Assembly: GCA_018673175.1 (NCBI GenBank)
Contig: JABHDF010000026.1
Location: 24,599 to 88,598, forward strand
Source of the DNA: Rhodobiaceae bacterium
GTDB taxonomy: Bacteria > Pseudomonadota > Alphaproteobacteria > RS24
DNA: 64,000 nucleotides
Direction: 5' to 3'
The notes under the pieces were generated by a model. It did not search any database, had not been told where the DNA came from, and worked only from the letters and a program-made list of their open reading frames with translations. Below are positions 9,177 to 18,938 of this stretch, one piece after another. The position numbers and the translations under genes were made by a program. The first letter of the stretch is position 1, and each line of letters starts with the position of its first letter.

Positions 9177-11099
9177 ATGACCACGCCATTGCTTGACCGT
9201 ATTCATAGACCTGCCGATATGCGCCAATTAGCGAAAAGCGATTTGGCGCAATTGGCGGATGAATTGCGCACGGAAATGATTTCTGCCGTGTCAGAAACCG
9301 GCGGCCATTTGGGCGCGGGCCTCGGCGTTGTCGAGCTGAGCGTGGCTTTGCATTATGTCTTTGATACGCCCGACGATCGATTGATTTGGGATGTTGGCCA
9401 TCAGGCTTACCCGCATAAAATTTTGACAGAACGGCGCGACCGTATGCGCACGCTTCGCCAAGAGGGGGGGCTTTCGGGCTTCACCAAACGCGGCGAAAGC
9501 ATTTACGACCCCTTTGGTGCGGGTCACAGCTCTACATCGATTTCGGCCGGGCTTGGCATGGCCGCGGCACGCGACTTAGCGGGCAAAGATAATCATGTGG
9601 TCGCCGTCATTGGCGATGGCGCCATGAGCGCGGGCATGGCCTATGAGGCGATGAATAATGCGGGCGCCATGGATAGCCGCATGGTGGTTATTCTCAACGA
9701 TAATGACATGTCTATCGCGCCGCCTGTGGGGGCCATGAGTGCTTATTTGGCGCGCATTTTATCGGGCACAACCTATTGCTCGTTCCGCCGCATGCTGAAA
9801 GATTTGGTCAAACATATGCCAGACGCGGTGCAAGAACGCGCCCGCCAAATAGAAGAATATACGCGTGGCTTCATGACGGGTGGCACGCTGTTTGAAGAAA
9901 TGGGCTTTTATTATGTCGGGCCCATTGACGGGCATAATTTGGAGCATTTGCTTCCCGTTTTGGAAAACGTCAAGAAAATGAAAAACGGCCCTGTGCTCAT
10001 TCATTTGGTCACCAAAAAGGGCCATGGCTATGCGCCTGCCGAAGCCTCTGACGATAAATATCACGGCGTATCGAAATTCAATGTCGTCACCGGCGAGCAG
10101 GTAAAGTCGAAACCGAGTGCGCCAAGCTATACCGGCGTATTTGCCGAAAGCCTCATCGAGGCGGCGACCCACGACGAAAAAATCGTCGCCATTACCGCGG
10201 CTATGCCGTCGGGTACGGGGCTGGATAAATTTGGCAAAGCTTTCCCAGAGCGTACGTTTGATGTGGGCATTGCCGAACAACATGCGGTGACTTTCGCAGC
10301 CGGCATGGCAAGCGAGGGCTTCAAGCCTTTCGCCGCGATTTACTCGACGTTTTTGCAACGCGCCTATGACCAAGTGGTTCATGATGTGGCCATTCAAAAT
10401 CTGCCCGTGCGCTTTGCGATTGACCGTGCCGGGCTGGTGGGCGCCGATGGCCCCACCCATGCGGGCTCCTTTGATGCCGCGTTTTTGGGCACTTTGCCAA
10501 ATATGGTGCTGATGTCGCCGGGCGATGAAGCCGAGCTGAAACATATGGTGGCCACCCAAGCTGCTTTTGATGAGCACCCAACCGCTTTGCGCTATCCGCG
10601 CGGGGAAGGTGTGGGCGTAGAGCTGCCCGCGCGGGGCACGATATTGGAAATTGGCAAAGGCCGCGTTATCCGCGAAGGCGGGCGTATTTGCTTGTTGTCC
10701 TATGGCACACGGCTGGGCCAAGCCGAACTGGCGGCTGACCAATTGGACGCGCAAGGGTTTCGCACCAGCGTCATTGATGCGCGCTTTATGAAGCCTCTGG
10801 ATGAAGACCTGATTTTACGCATGGCGCGCGAGCATGAAGTTTTGCTTACCCTCGAAGAGGGCGCGATTGGCGGCTTTGGCAGCCATGTGATGAACCTATT
10901 GGCCCGCCACGGCCATCTCGATGGTGGCTTGAAGTGCCGCAGCTTAACTTTGCCCGACACTTATATTGACCATGGCAATCCGGCGTCTATGTATGATTTG
11001 GCCGGCCTCAATGCGGCGCAAATTATAGAGACCGTGCGCCAACTTGTGGGCGCGGATGAGGCGCAACTCAGTGCTGCGCCGCCCAAAGCTGGCGAATAG
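9177..11099 (+). CDS. dxs: 1-deoxy-D-xylulose-5-phosphate synthase
   Basis: A 640-residue thiamine-diphosphate enzyme that joins pyruvate and glyceraldehyde 3-phosphate in the first step of the MEP isoprenoid pathway. Visible landmarks are [17 protein letters not shown] (about 72-88), the ThDP motif [18 protein letters not shown], the Glu-containing [15 protein letters not shown] (GIAEQHAV) of the pyrimidine domain, and [12 protein letters not shown] in the C-terminal transketolase domain. The length is standard. It lies 33 bp after ispA and 18 bp before tlyA, so the block reads as one operon. Confidence 0.97.
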   Translation: MTTPLLDRIHRPADMRQLAKSDLAQLADELRTEMISAVSETGGHLGAGLGVVELSVALHYVFDTPDDRLIWDVGHQAYPHKILTERRDRMRTLRQEGGLSGFTKRGESIYDPFGAGHSSTSISAGLGMAAARDLAGKDNHVVAVIGDGAMSAGMAYEAMNNAGAMDSRMVVILNDNDMSIAPPVGAMSAYLARILSGTTYCSFRRMLKDLVKHMPDAVQERARQIEEYTRGFMTGGTLFEEMGFYYVGPIDGHNLEHLLPVLENVKKMKNGPVLIHLVTKKGHGYAPAEASDDKYHGVSKFNVVTGEQVKSKPSAPSYTGVFAESLIEAATHDEKIVAITAAMPSGTGLDKFGKAFPERTFDVGIAEQHAVTFAAGMASEGFKPFAAIYSTFLQRAYDQVVHDVAIQNLPVRFAIDRAGLVGADGPTHAGSFDAAFLGTLPNMVLMSPGDEAELKHMVATQAAFDEHPTALRYPRGEGVGVELPARGTILEIGKGRVIREGGRICLLSYGTRLGQAELAADQLDAQGFRTSVIDARFMKPLDEDLILRMAREHEVLLTLEEGAIGGFGSHVMNLLARHGHLDGGLKCRSLTLPDTYIDHGNPASMYDLAGLNAAQIIETVRQLVGADEAQLSAAPPKAGE

Positions 11100-11117
11100 C
11101 GGCTTTGGAGTTGGGCC

Positions 11118-11864
11118 ATGAGCGCCACAAAAACCCGCCTCGACCAGCATCTTGTTAATCTCGGATTGTTTGACAGTCGCGCGCAAAGTGCGGCTGCCAT
11201 TAAAGCGCACCAAGTCAAAGTCAACGGCGTGGCGGCACGAAAAAGCTCGCAAATGGTATCGCCCAGCGACGAAATTATCGCCGCGCCCGCGCATGGCTAT
11301 GTCTCGCGCGGCGGGCTAAAGCTCGAGAAGGGCCTGGCGCATTTTGCTTATCCGATAGAAGGAAAAACCGTCATCGACATTGGCGCCTCGACGGGCGGCT
11401 TTAGCGATGTGGCGTTGCAAAATGGCGCCGCCCATATTCTGGCGGTCGATGTGGGGCGCGACCAACTGCACAAGAAACTCAAAACCGATGCGCGCGTCAC
11501 CAATTTTGAAGGCCTGAACGCGCGCCATATCACCCCCGATACATTCGACACAAACATTGAGGCTTTGGTCTGTGATGTCAGTTTCATCTCGCTGGAATTG
11601 GCTTTGGATAGCGTGCTGAATTTGATTGTCCCAGGCGGCTGGGCTTTGGCGCTCATCAAGCCACAATTTGAGGCAGGCAAGAGCAATCTAGGAAAAAATG
11701 GCGTGGTCAGTGACCCGGATATGCACGCGAAAATCTGTGCGCGTATCGAGGCTTGGTTGAGCGCGCATCCTTCGGGTTGGGATGTCGATGGCATTATTGA
11801 AAGCCCGATAAAAGGCCCGCAAGGCAATGTCGAGTTTCTCATCGGCGCGCGTAAAACGTCATAA
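11118..11864 (+). CDS. tlyA: TlyA family RNA 2'-O-ribose methyltransferase
   Basis: A 248-residue protein with an N-terminal S4 RNA-binding domain (TRLDQHLVNLGLFDSR onward, roughly 5-65), then SRGGLKLEKGL and an FtsJ-like methyltransferase domain. The SAM-binding motif is DIGASTGGFSDVALQNGA (about 89-106), and motif IV is VCDVSFISLE. TlyA methylates the ribose of 16S/23S rRNA cytidines in some bacteria; it was first described as a hemolysin. It is the last gene of the xseB-ispA-dxs-tlyA run and is followed directly by a strong bidirectional terminator. Confidence 0.93.
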   Translation: MSATKTRLDQHLVNLGLFDSRAQSAAAIKAHQVKVNGVAARKSSQMVSPSDEIIAAPAHGYVSRGGLKLEKGLAHFAYPIEGKTVIDIGASTGGFSDVALQNGAAHILAVDVGRDQLHKKLKTDARVTNFEGLNARHITPDTFDTNIEALVCDVSFISLELALDSVLNLIVPGGWALALIKPQFEAGKSNLGKNGVVSDPDMHAKICARIEAWLSAHPSGWDVDGIIESPIKGPQGNVEFLIGARKTS

Positions 11865-11865
11865 A

Positions 11866-11898
11866 AAAACCCGCGTCGGTTTGCCAACGCGGGTTTTT
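11866..11898. terminator. Bidirectional rho-independent terminator between tlyA and the aldolase gene
   Basis: The stem CCCGCGT (11870-11876) pairs with ACGCGGG (11887-11893). It is flanked by an A-run on the left and a T-run on the right, so it works on both strands, ending tlyA on plus and the tkt-gap-pgk-aldolase operon on minus. Confidence 0.93.
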
Positions 11899-11915
11899 GA
11901 TTTCGCGAAGGCCGC

Positions 11916-12932
11916 TTAGCCTTCTAGGGAGGCATCCCATTTGCCAAGTGCGGCAAGGCCGTTCATTTTAGCCCGATGGGCGAAAGCGGCTTGGGCGGCA
12001 GGCACATTGGCCAGCTCGCCACCCCAGGTTTTCAAAGGTGCGGCTTGCAAAGCGCGGCCATAAGAGAAGCTGAGCTTCCATGGCAAACCGCCAATTTTAT
12101 TCATCGCATCCAAATGGGCTGTCGCGTCGATATCGGACTGACCGCCAGACAAGAAGACAATGCCGGGCACTGCTTCTGGCACACATTTGTGGAAGCAATC
12201 CAAAGTCATTTCCGCTACTTGATCGACCCCCGCTTGCGTCGCGTGTTGCGAGCCCGAAAGCACCATGTTGGGTTTCAAAATTGTGCCCTCAAGGTGGACG
12301 CCTTGCTCGGCCAATTGCGCATAAAGATGGGTTAGCGCGGCGGTGGTTACCTCAAGGCAACGCTCCACCGAATGGCTGCCGTCCATAATCACTTCTGGCT
12401 CGACAATCGGCACAATCTCAGCTTCTTGGCAAAGCGCTGCATAGCGCGCCAAAGCGTGGGTGTTGGCGGCAAAGCAGCCATCGGAAGGGTGTGTATCGGT
12501 GATGTTGAGAACCGCACGCCATTTAGCGAATTTAGCGCCAAGGCCGTGATATTCGGCCAAACGATCGCGCAAGCCATCGAGGCCTTCGGTGATCATTTCG
12601 CCTGGCTTGCCGGCCATATCTTTGGCGCCGGCATCGACTTTAATGCCGGGCAGGGCGCCCGCATCTAGCATGATTTGCGTAAGCGGGGTGCCATCGGCAG
12701 ACTTTTGACGAATGGTTTCATCAAATAAAATCACGCCAGAAATATTTTCCTGCATCGCCTCGGTGGTGCGAAAAAACATTTCGCGATAATCGCGGCGGCT
12801 GTCTTCTGTGGAGGTTACGTTGATCGTATCGAAACGCTTTTTAATGGTGCCGGTACTTTCGTCCGCCGCCAGAATACCTTGTCCGTCTGCCACCATGGCT
12901 TGGGCAATTGCTTCAAGAGCCTGTTTGTTCAT
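11916..12932 (-). CDS. Class I fructose-bisphosphate aldolase
   Basis: A 338-residue Schiff-base aldolase that cleaves fructose-1,6-bisphosphate (and probably sedoheptulose-1,7-bisphosphate). Visible features are AADEST (22-27), KFAKWRAV (134-141), IVEPEV (176-181) and the Schiff-base lysine in EGTILKPNMV (K220). It is the eukaryote-like class I enzyme, not the zinc class II Fba or the DhnA-type FbaB, so no symbol is assigned. It ends the minus-strand operon after pgk (11-bp gap). AGGAGA precedes the start. Combined with tkt, gap and pgk it could serve glycolysis, gluconeogenesis or the pentose phosphate pathway. Confidence 0.95.
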   Translation of the reverse strand: MNKQALEAIAQAMVADGQGILAADESTGTIKKRFDTINVTSTEDSRRDYREMFFRTTEAMQENISGVILFDETIRQKSADGTPLTQIMLDAGALPGIKVDAGAKDMAGKPGEMITEGLDGLRDRLAEYHGLGAKFAKWRAVLNITDTHPSDGCFAANTHALARYAALCQEAEIVPIVEPEVIMDGSHSVERCLEVTTAALTHLYAQLAEQGVHLEGTILKPNMVLSGSQHATQAGVDQVAEMTLDCFHKCVPEAVPGIVFLSGGQSDIDATAHLDAMNKIGGLPWKLSFSYGRALQAAPLKTWGGELANVPAAQAAFAHRAKMNGLAALGKWDASLEG

Positions 12933-12943
12933 CTTACTCTCCT

Positions 12944-14152
12944 CTAGTTATTTTTAAGGGCTGTGACGCCGGGCAAAGGTTTGCCTTCCAGCCACTCTAA
13001 AAATGCGCCACCTGCGGTGGATACATAGGTGAAATTGGGGCCTGCGCCCGCATGATTTAGGGCCGCGACCGTGTCGCCACCGCCAGCCACAGACGTGAGC
13101 CCGCCTGCCTGGGTAAGCTTGGCGGCATGTTGCGCCGTTTTATTGGTCGCTGTGTCGAACGGCTCGATTTCAAACGCGCCCAAAGGCCCGTTCCAAATTA
13201 ACGTGGCGGCGCTATCAAAAGCGGCACAAATTTCGGTTATGGCGTCGGGGCCTGCATCCAAAATCATTTGGTCGGAGGGCACGCTTTGGCTGGCGACGAT
13301 GGAAGGGGTCTGACCCGCAGCAAATTCGGGGGCGACCGCGGCATCGGATGGTAGTAAAATACGACACCCTTGCGCCTCGGCTTGCTCCATAATTTCGCGC
13401 GCCGTATCGAGCATGGCGCTTTCGCAAAGCGATGTGCCAACGTCATGGCCTTGGGCGGCCAAAAACGTATTGGCCATGCCGCCGCCGATAACCAGAACAT
13501 CTACTTTGGCCGATAGATTGCCCAGCAAATCTAATTTGGTGGAAATCTTAGCACCGCCAACCACAGCCACAAGCGGGCGTTGGGGCGCGCCAAGGGCGGC
13601 TTCTAAGGCTTCTAATTCGGCTTGCATGGCCGCGCCGCAATAGGTCGGCAAATGCTGGGCAATGCCATGCGTTGACGCATGGGCGCGGTGGGCGGCTGAA
13701 AACGCATCGTTTACATAAGCCTCGGCAGGCGCGGCCAGGGCTTTGGAAAAGGCGGCGTCATCGGCTTCTTCACCGGCATGAAACCGTGTGTTTTCCAAAA
13801 CGCAAATGCCACCTTCGGGCAAGGCCGCTAGCGCGGAAGCGGCGGGCTCCCCAATGCAATCGGGGGCAAAGGCAACCGCTTGACCCAAGAGCGCGCCAAG
13901 CGCATTGGCGACGGGCGCAAGGCTCATCTCGGGCACCACTTGGCCTTTGGGACGAGCAAAATGTGACAGGATGCCAACGCGAAAACCCGCTTGGCTGAGT
14001 TGTTTTAAACTCGGCAAGAGCCGTTCAAGACGCGTTGCATCTCGCACACCACCGGTTTCGTCGAGCGGCACATTTAGGTCCGCTCGAACCAGAACGATAG
14101 CACCAGCTGGGGTATTGGCAGCTAGCTCATCAAGTGTTTTAAAACCGGTCAT
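12944..14152 (-). CDS. pgk: Phosphoglycerate kinase
   Basis: A 402-residue enzyme that transfers phosphate from 1,3-bisphosphoglycerate to ADP. The N-terminal [12 protein letters not shown] and [10 protein letters not shown] form the 3-phosphoglycerate site. [14 protein letters not shown] and the C-terminal GGGDTVAAL form the nucleotide side. The length is typical. It lies between gap (24 bp upstream) and the aldolase gene, as in many alphaproteobacterial gap-pgk-fba operons. Confidence 0.97.
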   Translation of the reverse strand: MTGFKTLDELAANTPAGAIVLVRADLNVPLDETGGVRDATRLERLLPSLKQLSQAGFRVGILSHFARPKGQVVPEMSLAPVANALGALLGQAVAFAPDCIGEPAASALAALPEGGICVLENTRFHAGEEADDAAFSKALAAPAEAYVNDAFSAAHRAHASTHGIAQHLPTYCGAAMQAELEALEAALGAPQRPLVAVVGGAKISTKLDLLGNLSAKVDVLVIGGGMANTFLAAQGHDVGTSLCESAMLDTAREIMEQAEAQGCRILLPSDAAVAPEFAAGQTPSIVASQSVPSDQMILDAGPDAITEICAAFDSAATLIWNGPLGAFEIEPFDTATNKTAQHAAKLTQAGGLTSVAGGGDTVAALNHAGAGPNFTYVSTAGGAFLEWLEGKPLPGVTALKNN

Positions 14153-14176
14153 GGGTCAAATCCCTATTTGGTGGAC

Positions 14177-15181
14177 TTAAAGTTTGCCCATAGCAACAGC
14201 CGTGTCGGCCATGCGATTGGCAAAACCCCATTCATTGTCATACCAGCTCAACACACGAACCAATTTGCCATCGACAATTTGGGTCTGCGTCAGATCAAAG
14301 GTCGACGAGAAAGGACTATGGTTGAAGTCGATGGAAACCAGCGGCTCATCGCAAACCCCCAAAACGCCTTTCAACGGGCCTTTGGAAGCTTTTAAAATAG
14401 CGGCGTTCACAGCCTCAACAGTGGTTTTCTTTTTCGCTTCAAACACCAAATCAATCATCGATACATTTGGCGTTGGCACCCGAACGGCCGTGCCGTCCAG
14501 GCGACCGGCAAGCTCTGGCAATACCAGACCGACGGCTTTTGCAGCGCCCGTAGAGGTCGGGATCATCGACAGCGACGCGGCACGCGCACGGCGAGGGTCG
14601 GCGTGCAATGTGTCCACGGTGCTTTGGTCGCCGGTGAAGGCATGAATGGTGGTCATATACCCACGCGCAATGCCGAAGTCTTTGTCCAGCACTTGCGCCA
14701 CAGGCGCCAAGCAATTGGTGGTGCAAGACGCGTTAGAGACAATTTTGTGGCTCTTTTTCAGTTTCTTATGGTTCACACCATAAACCACCGTCAGGTCTGC
14801 GCCCGAGGCCGGAGCCGATACCAGCACGCGTTTGGCGCCAGCGGTAATATGCTTGCCAGCGGTTTCTTTCGAAGTGAAAAGGCCGGTGCATTCTAGAGCA
14901 ATATCGACGCCCATTTTGTCCCACGGCAGATTGGCTGGGTCGCGCTCGGCGATAACTTTAATGGCTTTGCCATTGACGTTAATGCCAGTTTTTGTGGCTT
15001 TCACCGTGGCAGCAAGCGTGCCATGCACACTGTCATACTTCAGCATATGGGCGTTGTTTTCAATGCTGCCCAAATCGTTGATGGCGACCACATTAATGTC
15101 TTTGCGTCCGCTTTCGATGATGCCGCGCAAGACGAGGCGTCCGATACGGCCAAAACCGTTGATTGCTACGTTAACTGCCAT
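14177..15181 (-). CDS. gap: Glyceraldehyde-3-phosphate dehydrogenase, type I
   Basis: A 334-residue enzyme. The Rossmann motif INGFGRIGRL is at 7-16, the NAD-specific Asp is in AINDL (D36), and the catalytic cysteine is C153 in SNASCTTNCLAP. The paired histidine falls in the TIHAFTGDQ region. NAD preference is inferred from the Asp. It sits 25 bp after tkt in the minus-strand operon and is followed by pgk, giving consecutive steps of triose-phosphate metabolism. Confidence 0.97.
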   Translation of the reverse strand: MAVNVAINGFGRIGRLVLRGIIESGRKDINVVAINDLGSIENNAHMLKYDSVHGTLAATVKATKTGINVNGKAIKVIAERDPANLPWDKMGVDIALECTGLFTSKETAGKHITAGAKRVLVSAPASGADLTVVYGVNHKKLKKSHKIVSNASCTTNCLAPVAQVLDKDFGIARGYMTTIHAFTGDQSTVDTLHADPRRARAASLSMIPTSTGAAKAVGLVLPELAGRLDGTAVRVPTPNVSMIDLVFEAKKKTTVEAVNAAILKASKGPLKGVLGVCDEPLVSIDFNHSPFSSTFDLTQTQIVDGKLVRVLSWYDNEWGFANRMADTAVAMGKL

Positions 15182-15206
15182 TTTAAAATTCCTCTCGTAT
15201 GACTAT

Positions 15207-17222
15207 TTATGAAGCCAGCGCGTCGCGCGCTGCAGCAATGACGGCGTCTGCCGTAATGCCAAAGTGTTGAAACAATTGTGGCGCTGGTGCGCTGGCACCG
15301 AAATCATTCATCCCGATGAACACATCTTGTTCGCGCAAATAGCGATCCCAGCTCATCTGCATGGCGGCCTCAACGGCGATGCGCACAGGCGTATTGCCCA
15401 GAACATCGGCTTTGGTGGCGGCGGATTGTTGCTCGAATAATTCCATGCACGGCACGGAAACCACGCGGGCGCCGATGCCTTCGGCTTCCAGCTTTTCGCG
15501 CGCTTCCATGGCGATGGCAATCTCGGAGCCCGAGGCCATAATCGTGACTTGCGGGTCTTTGCCGCCAGCCGCCAATTCATAAGCGCCATTGGCACAGACA
15601 TTGCGTTCTTCGTAACTGCGCACGCTCGGCAAGCCTTGGCGGGTCAGCGCCAAGATGCTTGGGGCGGTGTCTAATTGCAGCGCCAATTGCCAGCATTCCA
15701 ATGTCTCAATGGCATCGGCAGGGCGGAACACAAATGTGTTGGGGATAACGCGCAAGGCCGACAAGTGTTCCACCGGTTGGTGGGTCGGGCCATCTTCGCC
15801 GAGCCCAATACTGTCGTGGGTCAGCACATGAATGGTGCGTTGTTTCATCAGCGCCGACAAACGAATGGCGGGGCGCGAGTAATCCGAGAACACCAAGAAA
15901 GTGCCCGAGTAAGGGATAAACCCACCGTGCAACGTCATGCCGTTCATGGCCGCGGCCATAGCGTGTTCGCGAATGCCCCAATGGATAAATTGTCCGGCAT
16001 AATTATCGGCCGAGACGGCGGCTTGTTCTGGCGTGCGGGTATTGTTGGAGCCGGTCAAATCAGCCGAGCCACCAATCATTTCAGGCACATGGGGGACAAT
16101 GGCTTTTAAAACTTCTTCCGAAGATTTACGCGTTGCCCAACCTGGTTTTTCTTCCGCCAGATGTTTTTTATACGCATCCACCGCTTCGTCGAGACCCTCT
16201 GGTAAATCGCCAGCAATCACGCGTTCCATACGGTTTTTGGTTTCCGCGGGCTGGCTATTCAAACGCTCTTCCCAGCCTTTGCGAGTCGAGGCATGTGCGC
16301 GGCCTGCCAAACGCCAAGCGTCTAACACGTGCGATGGAATTTCAAATGGCTCAGCCGACCAACCCAAGGCTTCGCGGGTCAGCGCAATTTCTTCGGCGCC
16401 AAGCGGCGCGCCATGCACACCGCTGGTGCCTTGCTTATTGGGCGAGCCATAGCCGATGGTGGTTTTACACGCGATTAAACTCGGTTTATCGGTTTTGCGG
16501 GCGGCGGCAATGGCCGCTTCAATGGCGTCTGTGTCGTGGCCATCAATGCGCACGGCGTCCCAGCCAGCGGCTTGGAAGCGTCCCAAGGCATCGCCGGACT
16601 CGGTCAAGTCGAGGGGGCCATCGATAGAGATATCATTGTCATCATAAAGCACGATGAGGCGGGATAATTTCAAGTGTCCCGCGATCGAGATGGCTTCGTG
16701 GCTAATGCCTTCCATCAAGTCACCGTCGGAGGCCAGCACATAAGTAAAGTGATCGACCAGCTCGTCGCTAAAGCGCGCATTCATCATGCGTTCGGCGAGC
16801 GCCATACCGACTGCGGTCGAGATACCTTGGCCCAATGGGCCGGTGGTGGTCTCAATGCCGCTGGCATGACCATACTCAGGATGGCCTGCGGTGCGCGCGC
16901 CCAATTGACGGAAGTTTTTAATTTCGTCCAGCGTCATATCGGCAAAGCCAAAAAGGTAATGCAAAGAATATTGCAACATCGAGCCGTGGCCCGCCGACAG
17001 CACGAAGCGGTCGCGGTCTGGCCAGTTTGGCGCCAGCGGATCGATTTTCAAAAACTTGGTGTAAAGCACGGTGGCAATATCTGCCGCGCCCATGGGCAAT
17101 CCCGGATGGCCGGAATTGGCAGCTTGAACAGCATCCATAGACAGCGCGCGAATGGCATTGGCCATATCGCCTAATGGCATAGAGGCGGAGCTTTTCAGTT
17201 TGGTTTCAGCGGCGTCAGACAT
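15207..17222 (-). CDS. tkt: Transketolase
   Basis: A 671-residue ThDP enzyme that moves two-carbon units between sugar phosphates in the pentose phosphate pathway. Landmarks are [11 protein letters not shown] near residue 35, the ThDP motif [20 protein letters not shown]...[19 protein letters not shown], and [12 protein letters not shown] with [10 protein letters not shown] in the pyrimidine domain. The spacing of ThDP residues is complete. It is the first gene of the minus-strand carbon operon; the hairpin-rich leader upstream is annotated separately. Confidence 0.97.
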   Translation of the reverse strand: MSDAAETKLKSSASMPLGDMANAIRALSMDAVQAANSGHPGLPMGAADIATVLYTKFLKIDPLAPNWPDRDRFVLSAGHGSMLQYSLHYLFGFADMTLDEIKNFRQLGARTAGHPEYGHASGIETTTGPLGQGISTAVGMALAERMMNARFSDELVDHFTYVLASDGDLMEGISHEAISIAGHLKLSRLIVLYDDNDISIDGPLDLTESGDALGRFQAAGWDAVRIDGHDTDAIEAAIAAARKTDKPSLIACKTTIGYGSPNKQGTSGVHGAPLGAEEIALTREALGWSAEPFEIPSHVLDAWRLAGRAHASTRKGWEERLNSQPAETKNRMERVIAGDLPEGLDEAVDAYKKHLAEEKPGWATRKSSEEVLKAIVPHVPEMIGGSADLTGSNNTRTPEQAAVSADNYAGQFIHWGIREHAMAAAMNGMTLHGGFIPYSGTFLVFSDYSRPAIRLSALMKQRTIHVLTHDSIGLGEDGPTHQPVEHLSALRVIPNTFVFRPADAIETLECWQLALQLDTAPSILALTRQGLPSVRSYEERNVCANGAYELAAGGKDPQVTIMASGSEIAIAMEAREKLEAEGIGARVVSVPCMELFEQQSAATKADVLGNTPVRIAVEAAMQMSWDRYLREQDVFIGMNDFGASAPAPQLFQHFGITADAVIAAARDALAS

Positions 17223-17273
17223 TTAAAATCCCTCATATCCGTCTCGCGCCAAGGGCGAGATTTGGACGTTCCA

Positions 17274-17309
17274 TATGGCTTCTAAAGGCGTGCCTTAGAA
17301 GAGCCACAT
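17274..17309. repeat. Long imperfect inverted repeat in the tkt 5' leader region
   Basis: TGGCTTCTAA...GGC pairs with GCC...TTAGAAGAGCCA around a tight loop at 17290-17291, giving about 15 pairs with two bulges. There is no T-run on either strand, so it is not a standard terminator. It lies about 50-85 bases upstream of the tkt start on the minus strand. It may be a leader hairpin or the remnant of a palindromic element. Confidence 0.6.
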
Positions 17310-17448
17310 GATTTACACGATCGGCCCTAGATTTGACGTTCGTAATATGGGGCGCACAATGCCCCCGAGGCCTGACAGAGTCAATGCCAGATTCGAAGCT
17401 GCGAGTCTCGTTTTTACTTGTTCCCATGGACTTCTGACTGACTGGCTA

Positions 17449-17478
17449 TTGACTGGCAAAGCTGTGTGTCCTTATGTT
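17449..17478 (+). promoter_or_regulatory. Candidate sigma-70-type promoter for zauP-zapA
   Basis: TTGACT (17449-17454) and TATGTT (17473-17478) are separated by 18 bases and lie just upstream of the first gene of the zauP-zapA pair. The -35 matches the consensus at 5 of 6 bases. If real, the transcript start falls only about 10 bases before the zauP ATG at 17495, so the leader would be very short. Confidence 0.4.
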
Positions 17479-17494
17479 GGGGAAAGAGGTTGAT

Positions 17495-17761
17495 ATGCAG
17501 AAAATTCGTCCGGCCATGGAGCGCTTAAACGCGGCTCTGGATAGGCTTGAAAAACATCAGAAAAAATCTGCCGCAAATGGCGGAGATCTGATTGGCAAGC
17601 AAGCGGAAGCCGACGCTTTGGCTATGCAATGCGCCCATTTGCGCGCCGAAGTATCGGGTTTGAAAAAGAAAAAAGCGGAACTGGAAGCCGCTCAAACCAG
17701 AGCCGGTGTGCAAATTGATAAAGCGATGCGCCAAATCGATGACGTATTGGGAGATGCCTAA
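17495..17761 (+). CDS. zauP: ZauP-like coiled-coil protein encoded directly upstream of ZapA
   Basis: An 88-residue, almost wholly helical protein rich in Lys, Glu and Ala with heptad spacing (RLNAALDRLEKHQKK, then LRAEVSGLKKKKAELEAAQ). It has no membrane segment. Position and character match ZauP of Caulobacter, the coiled-coil partner that with ZapA tightens the cytokinetic Z-ring; similar proteins are also filed as DUF4164. AAAGAGG precedes the ATG at 17495, so the in-frame ATG at 17474 is rejected. The stop codon overlaps the zapA start (TAATG). The assignment rests on synteny and composition, not on conserved catalytic residues. Confidence 0.7.
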   Translation: MQKIRPAMERLNAALDRLEKHQKKSAANGGDLIGKQAEADALAMQCAHLRAEVSGLKKKKAELEAAQTRAGVQIDKAMRQIDDVLGDA

Positions 17762-18126
17762 TGGCCGAGATGACGGTTCTCATTAATTCGCGACCTTTCC
17801 AAGTGGTTTGCGCCGATGGCGAAGAGGCGCAAGTCTCGCAATTGGCCGAAGATTTGGCCGCTCGGGTGGCAACACTTAGAAACGGCAATGAAAAAATCGG
17901 CGATAGTCATTTATTGGTGCTTTCGGCGCTTACTTTATGTAATGAGCTGCGCGACATGAAACATGAGATTGAAGCCATTCGCCAAGATGTCGCCAAAGCG
18001 GGCTCGGCACGCGAAACTTTGGGCGAGAAAATGGGCGACATGGAAGAAGCGCTTTCGGCGGCTCTGGTGCTGGCGGCGGAAAAAGTCGAGGCGATGATAC
18101 CGCCTTTGGAGACTTCCCAGAGCTAA
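17761..18126 (+). CDS. zapA: Cell division protein ZapA
   Basis: A 121-residue protein. The N-terminal globular part (VLINSRPFQVVCADGEEAQV, then LAEDLAARVATLR) has the ZapA pattern of a beta-hairpin followed by a helix. The rest is a long coiled coil (LTLCNELRDMKHEIEAIRQD onward). ZapA bundles FtsZ filaments. Coupling to the upstream coiled-coil gene and the 6S RNA-fthC segment downstream is the usual alphaproteobacterial arrangement, and the same zapA-ssrS-ygfA order is also known from gammaproteobacteria. Confidence 0.9.
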   Translation: MAEMTVLINSRPFQVVCADGEEAQVSQLAEDLAARVATLRNGNEKIGDSHLLVLSALTLCNELRDMKHEIEAIRQDVAKAGSARETLGEKMGDMEEALSAALVLAAEKVEAMIPPLETSQS

Positions 18127-18138
18127 GTAGAGACTTGC

Positions 18139-18306
18139 CAAAGTAAAGTGGCGTGAGCGCTGAATTCGGTCTATAGGTAAAGACGGAACTGCCCGACGCG
18201 ATACATGCATATAACGCTCGGGACCTTACGATCCTTCAGGGAGCTGTCCCTGAGGCGGGCCGTGGCCTGCTTCATACGGTGCCCACCTACTTATGTAGGT
18301 CTCCGG
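18139..18306 (+). ncRNA. ssrS: 6S RNA (SsrS), approximate boundaries
   Basis: The roughly 220-bp gap between zapA and fthC is the standard site of 6S RNA, which mimics an open promoter and binds the housekeeping RNA polymerase holoenzyme. The sequence shows features that suit it: a GCCCGA...TCGGG stem (18192-18222), a GGGAGCTGTCCCTG segment (about 18239-18252), a GC-rich arm, and the end segment GGTGCCCACCTAC. The hairpin ACCTAC-TTAT-GTAGGT (18285-18300) closes the 3' end. No protein frame fits. The ends are estimates; the call rests mainly on synteny plus these motifs. Confidence 0.75.
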
Positions 18307-18352
18307 GGATTACGCATAAACCGGTTGTGGCGGTTCCGCTTTGAAAGTGCCG

Positions 18353-18925
18353 ATGACAATATCGATGACAGATAAATACACCCTTCGAAAAACTTTGCTG
18401 GCGGCGCGCAAAACCCGACACGCGCAAGCGCCCGAAATGGCGGCGCAGCAATTGGCCGAACAAGCCTTAGCACTGGCCTTCACAAAACCTCACCTTATCG
18501 CCGCCTATCACCCTATGGGCGCTGAGATAGACCCCCGCCCTTTGATGCAGACGTTGGCGGCGCAAGGCCACACGCTTTGCTTGCCGTTTTGCGACAGCCG
18601 CGAGACCGGCATGGTGTTTCGCCGTTTCGCATTTGGCGACACGTTGGCCGTCGATGGCGTGGGCATGCGCGCGCCTTTGCCCGAGGCGGCGAGCGTGCGA
18701 CCCGATGTTATTTTATTGCCGCTTCTGGGGTTTGACCGCCAAGGCAATCGGTTGGGGCGCGGGGCGGGACATTATGACAAGGCGTTGCACGCTCTGCGCC
18801 AAGCGGGCCCAATTGTGACTTATGGCTTGGCTTACGACATGCAAATGGTTGACAAATGCCCGAGCGAGCCGCATGACCAAGCCATAGACGGGGTCGTCAC
18901 CGAGGCGGCTTTTTATCTGGTTTGA
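18353..18925 (+). CDS. fthC: 5-formyltetrahydrofolate cyclo-ligase
   Basis: About 190 residues. The enzyme converts 5-formyl-THF to 5,10-methenyl-THF with ATP, returning a stored folate to one-carbon metabolism. The N-terminal LRKTLLAARK helix, AAYHPMGAEIDPRPL and the strong C-terminal signature LPLLGFDRQGNRLGRGAGHYDKAL (nucleotide/folate site) are all present. Three in-frame starts exist (TTG 18341, ATG 18353, ATG 18365) and none has a convincing ribosome site; 18353 is used. It directly follows 6S RNA, as ygfA does elsewhere, so it may be read from the same primary transcript. Confidence 0.92.
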   Translation: MTISMTDKYTLRKTLLAARKTRHAQAPEMAAQQLAEQALALAFTKPHLIAAYHPMGAEIDPRPLMQTLAAQGHTLCLPFCDSRETGMVFRRFAFGDTLAVDGVGMRAPLPEAASVRPDVILLPLLGFDRQGNRLGRGAGHYDKALHALRQAGPIVTYGLAYDMQMVDKCPSEPHDQAIDGVVTEAAFYLV

Positions 18926-18938
18926 AGGTAGACGAAAT

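Noticed and set aside
9759..10754. 331-residue antisense open frame inside dxs
   Set aside because: Shadow of dxs on the other strand, with no recognisable domain.
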